Shown in pieces: positions 60,963-62,801 of a stretch of 62,801 bases of DNA; position 1 is the stretch's first letter; each line of letters opens with the position of its first letter. Source of the DNA: CAYTZH01 sp964442285 (GTDB taxonomy: Bacteria; Myxococcota_A; UBA9160; JAFDET01); contig CAYTZH010000030.1 of NCBI GenBank assembly GCA_964442285.1, positions 1 through 62,801 on the forward strand, given 5' to 3'. The position numbers and the translations under genes are program-made. The notes under the pieces were generated by a model, which searched no databases, had not been told where the DNA came from, and saw nothing but the letters and a program-made list of their open reading frames with translations.

Positions 60963-61730
60963 CTAGGCGCGGTCGACGTGGCCCTTCAGCTTGCTGCGCA
61001 GGCGCAGGACGGCCTTGGTGTGGATCTGGCACACCCGCGACTCGGTGATGCCGAGGATGTTGCCGATCTCCTTCATGTTCAGGTCTTCGTAGTAGTAGAG
61101 CGAGACCACCAGCCGCTCCTTCTCGGGCAGCGTGCCGATGGTGTCGGCGATGATGCGCTTGCTCTCGGTGAGCTTGAGCGACGCGAACGGGTTCTCGGAG
61201 TTCACATCCTCGACGATGTCGGCGTAGCCGCCGTTGCGGTCGCCGTCCGCCGTGCTGCCCCGGATCTCCTCCAGGTTCACGAGCGAGATTCCGCGCACCT
61301 GGTTGAGCAGCTCGTGGAACTTCTCGATCTGGAGGCCGAGGGAGTCGGCCACCTCGTCCTCGCTGGCCGAGCGGCCGAGGCGCTGCTCCACCTCGCCGTA
61401 GGCGCGCTCGAGCTTGCGGCTCTTCTGGCGCACGCTGCGCGGCACCCAGTCCAGCGAGCGCAGCTGGTCGAGGATGGCGCCCTTGATGCGGAACTCGGCG
61501 TAGGTCTTGAACTTGCAGTTCTTCTCGGGGTCGTACTTCTCGATGGCGTCCATCAACCCGATGACGCCGGTGTTGTGGAGGTCGTCGAGGTCGATGTGGG
61601 AGGGGAGGCGCACCGCGATCCGGTTCACGATGTATCGGATCAGCGGGGTGTGTTCGAGCACGATCTGCTCCTTGAGGTCCGGCGGAATCTCGGCGTACTT
61701 CTCCTTGGCCTCGCGGAGCAGCGTCTCCAT
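60963..61730 (-). CDS. fliA: RNA polymerase sigma factor, FliA/WhiG (sigma-28) type
   Basis: Alternative sigma factor of 255 residues for motility or late developmental genes. Region 2: LIRYIVNRIAVRLPSHIDLDDL, TGVIGLMDAIEKYDPEKNCKFKTYAEFRIKG-type core and LDQLRSLDWVPRSVRQKSR; region 3 and 4: LPEKERLVVSLYYYEDLNMKEIG and ITESRVCQIHTKAVLRLR. WVPR and RVCQIHTKA are diagnostic of FliA/WhiG rather than SigB. ATG 61730 has a perfect AGGAGGTGAG. A sigma-54 promoter lies 78 bp upstream of the ATG. No flagellar structural gene is in the window. An anti-sigma gene (flgM) is not adjacent. Confidence 0.93.
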   Translation of the reverse strand: METLLREAKEKYAEIPPDLKEQIVLEHTPLIRYIVNRIAVRLPSHIDLDDLHNTGVIGLMDAIEKYDPEKNCKFKTYAEFRIKGAILDQLRSLDWVPRSVRQKSRKLERAYGEVEQRLGRSASEDEVADSLGLQIEKFHELLNQVRGISLVNLEEIRGSTADGDRNGGYADIVEDVNSENPFASLKLTESKRIIADTIGTLPEKERLVVSLYYYEDLNMKEIGNILGITESRVCQIHTKAVLRLRSKLKGHVDRA

Positions 61731-61807
61731 CTCACCTCCTGTCTGGATCCGGGTTGAAGGGCGGCGCAGCGGTCGGGTGCTGGGCCCGGTTGCGATCCCA
61801 GGACGAA

Positions 61808-61823
61808 GCACGGCCTGTGCCAA
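61808..61823 (-). promoter_or_regulatory. Sigma-54 promoter of the FliA/WhiG sigma gene
   Basis: Minus strand: TGGCAC (61823-61818), 5-bp spacer, GTGCT (61812-61808). The consensus is TGGCAC-N5-TTGCW, so one base differs; the GG of -24 and GC of -12 are correctly spaced. Start would be near 61796, a 66-base leader. Confidence 0.75.
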
Positions 61824-61895
61824 CCGGCGTTTTGCCAGCCGGGGCGGCCGCGAGCGCCCGGAAGCGGATCGGCGGAGGTGCGGCTAACCCACCAT

Positions 61896-61910
61896 GAAAC
61901 GGAGCGTTTC
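61896..61910. promoter_or_regulatory. Possible activator-binding site for the sigma-54 promoter
   Basis: GAAACG-GAG-CGTTTC, a perfect 6-3-6 inverted repeat about 75 bp upstream of the -24 element, a normal enhancer distance for an NtrC-type activator. An activator gene lies just upstream. Confidence 0.45.
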
Positions 61911-62065
61911 GGAACGGACGTGCCACGCCGTGGTGTGAAGGGGCTTGCGGTCGGGGCCTGCCGCCCGGGGCGGCGGGGGGGCTCGGAGACCGGCAGGATC
62001 GTCAGGAGTCCGACGCCGGAGTCGGGGAAACCGTCGCCCCGGGTGTCGCAGCACGGCGCCCGGGA

Positions 62066-62082
62066 CGGAGCGCGTCGCTCCG
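62066..62082. terminator. Hairpin downstream of the sigma-54 activator
   Basis: CGGAGCG-CGT-CGCTCCG, seven perfect pairs, 35 bases past the activator stop. No T tract, so termination is only possible. Confidence 0.35.
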
Positions 62083-62116
62083 GTTTCGAGCCCGAACTCG
62101 CGCCCGGCCCGATCTC

Positions 62117-62801
62117 CTAGGAGGGATCGGTCTCGAGACCCTTGCGCTTGATCTTCTCGAGCAGGGTCGTCCGGTTGAGCCCCAGCAGCTGGGCGGCGCG
62201 GTTCTTGTTGCCGTGGGTCCGGTCCAGGGCCTGGCGGATGAGGTTGGTCTCGAAGGCGCCGACCACGTCGTTGAAGGCGATGCCCGCGTCCGGGATCCGC
62301 GGCGCGGGCGGCAGGCGCCCGCCGGCCGGGCGCAGCATCGACGCCGGCAGATCCTCCAGGTCCAGCTCGCCTTCGCCCTTGAGGATCACGAGCCGCTCCA
62401 TGAGGTTCTCGAGCTCGCGGACGTTGCCCGGCCAGTCGTAGTCGCACAGGCGCGCCATGGCCGCTTCGCGGATGCCGTCGATGCGCTTGCCCCGATCCTG
62501 GTTGTGGACGTCCAGGAAATGCTGGACGAGGAGGGGGATGTCCTCGCGGCGCTCGCGCAGGGGCGGCACCTCGATGGGGATCACGTTCAGCCGGTAGAAC
62601 AGGTCCTCCCGGAAGCGACGCTCCTGGACCGCGGTCTCCAGGTCCTGGTGGGTGGCGGCCACCACCCGGACGTTGACCTTCACGGTCTTGGAGGAGCCCA
62701 CGGGCTCGAAGGTCCGGTCCTGCAGCACCCGGGGCAGCTTCACCAGGAGGATCGGGCTCATGTCCCCGATCTCGTCCAGGAAGGTCGTGCCGCCGTTGGC
62801 C
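62117..62801 (-). CDS. Sigma-54-dependent transcriptional activator (NtrC family), 3' part
   Basis: The gene runs off the right edge; about 227 C-terminal residues are visible and the frame is open to the last base. Seen: AAA+ Walker B GGTTFLDEIGDMSP, VKLPRVLQD, VRVVAATHQDLE, FREDLFYRLNVIPI with the Arg finger region, RREDIPLLVQHF, WPGNVRELENLMERLVIL (sensor II), and a C-terminal Fis-type helix-turn-helix (NKNRAAQLLGLNRTTLLEKIK). The GAFTGA loop and any receiver domain lie outside the window. It is upstream of and co-oriented with the sigma gene, whose promoter is sigma-54 type, so it is the natural candidate activator. Confidence 0.95.
   Translation of the reverse strand, partial: ANGGTTFLDEIGDMSPILLVKLPRVLQDRTFEPVGSSKTVKVNVRVVAATHQDLETAVQERRFREDLFYRLNVIPIEVPPLRERREDIPLLVQHFLDVHNQDRGKRIDGIREAAMARLCDYDWPGNVRELENLMERLVILKGEGELDLEDLPASMLRPAGGRLPPAPRIPDAGIAFNDVVGAFETNLIRQALDRTHGNKNRAAQLLGLNRTTLLEKIKRKGLETDPS

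Larger units (their letters stand above)
61731..62116. other. 386-bp intergenic control region between the sigma-54 activator and the sigma factor
   Basis: The only gene-free stretch over 300 bp. It holds a sigma-54 promoter for the sigma factor (61808-61823), an inverted repeat about 75 bp upstream of it (61896-61910) and a hairpin near the activator's end (62066-62082). No credible reading frame, tRNA or repeat was seen in the rest. Confidence 0.7.

Overview
The window is 62.8 kb of very GC-rich DNA, with third codon positions almost always G or C and many GTG and TTG starts. It comes from a Gram-negative bacterium: kdsA, an LPS/EPS sugar set, a lipoprotein and a PEP-CTERM protein imply an outer membrane. 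An MglA-family GTPase, multi-GAF signalling, a sigma-54 activator next to a FliA/WhiG-type sigma factor, TreT and a GpgS-like enzyme together point to a deltaproteobacterial-type lineage (Myxococcota or a relative). This placement is inferred from gene content only. A run of exactly 100 N at 4588-4687 inside a tandem repeat is a scaffold gap, so this is a draft or metagenome-derived assembly. I saw no insertion sequence, prophage, CRISPR array, rRNA or replication origin. The opposite-strand open frames are shadows of high GC.

Layout. 0-4.3 kb (+): a glycerate 2-kinase, a small exported protein, then a tight group of flavin reductase, DsbA/FrnE thiol protein, SDR and MOSC protein. 4.3-8.1 kb (-): tRNA-Leu(GAG) and gap-pgk-tpiA-secG, overlapping by 4 bp, behind a promoter flanked by TCCGAC/GTCGGA palindromes. 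8.3-12.6 kb (+): acpS, a penicillin-acylase-type Ntn hydrolase, a Y-family polymerase homologue that has lost its catalytic carboxylates but keeps a clamp-binding tail, and a PilZ protein. 12.7-19.4 kb (+): an envelope-sugar cluster (GpgS-like transferase, kdsA, a multi-pass membrane glycosyltransferase-like protein, a WcaJ-type phosphoglycosyltransferase, a DegT aminotransferase) and OsmC. 19.4-23.1 kb (-): a GT4 glycosyltransferase and lon. 23.3-30.4 kb (+): a complete cbb3 oxidase operon ccoNOQPGHIS with a one-haem CcoP. 30.4-36.8 kb: an SDR, treT, a CorA/ZntB transporter, tRNA-Leu(CAG), RNase R and a PEP-CTERM protein. 36.8-43.4 kb: an ABC-F ATPase, a class-V PLP enzyme, a 96-residue orphan and a 992-residue fusion of the MrfA (YprA) helicase with a MrfB (YprB) exonuclease. 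43.5-48.0 kb (+): a sulfur/amino-acid operon with an Rrf2 regulator, a JAMM peptidase, a TolB-like lipoprotein, sat and ald.

48.0-60.0 kb (-) is one co-directional run of nine genes: a response regulator, nadC, birA, coaX, a divergent EF-G paralogue, a conserved helical protein, an MglA-like GTPase, a three-GAF/degenerate-GGDEF protein and a PerM-type permease. The helical protein, the GTPase and the GAF protein overlap stop-to-start and look like one signalling module. Its GTPase lacks the catalytic Gln and its GGDEF lacks the signature, so it appears to work by binding rather than catalysis. It is the best candidate here for an undescribed system. 60.0-62.8 kb holds a PP2C phosphatase (+), a FliA/WhiG sigma factor (-) with a clear sigma-54 promoter, and the 3' part of a sigma-54 activator (-) that runs off the window and may drive that promoter.
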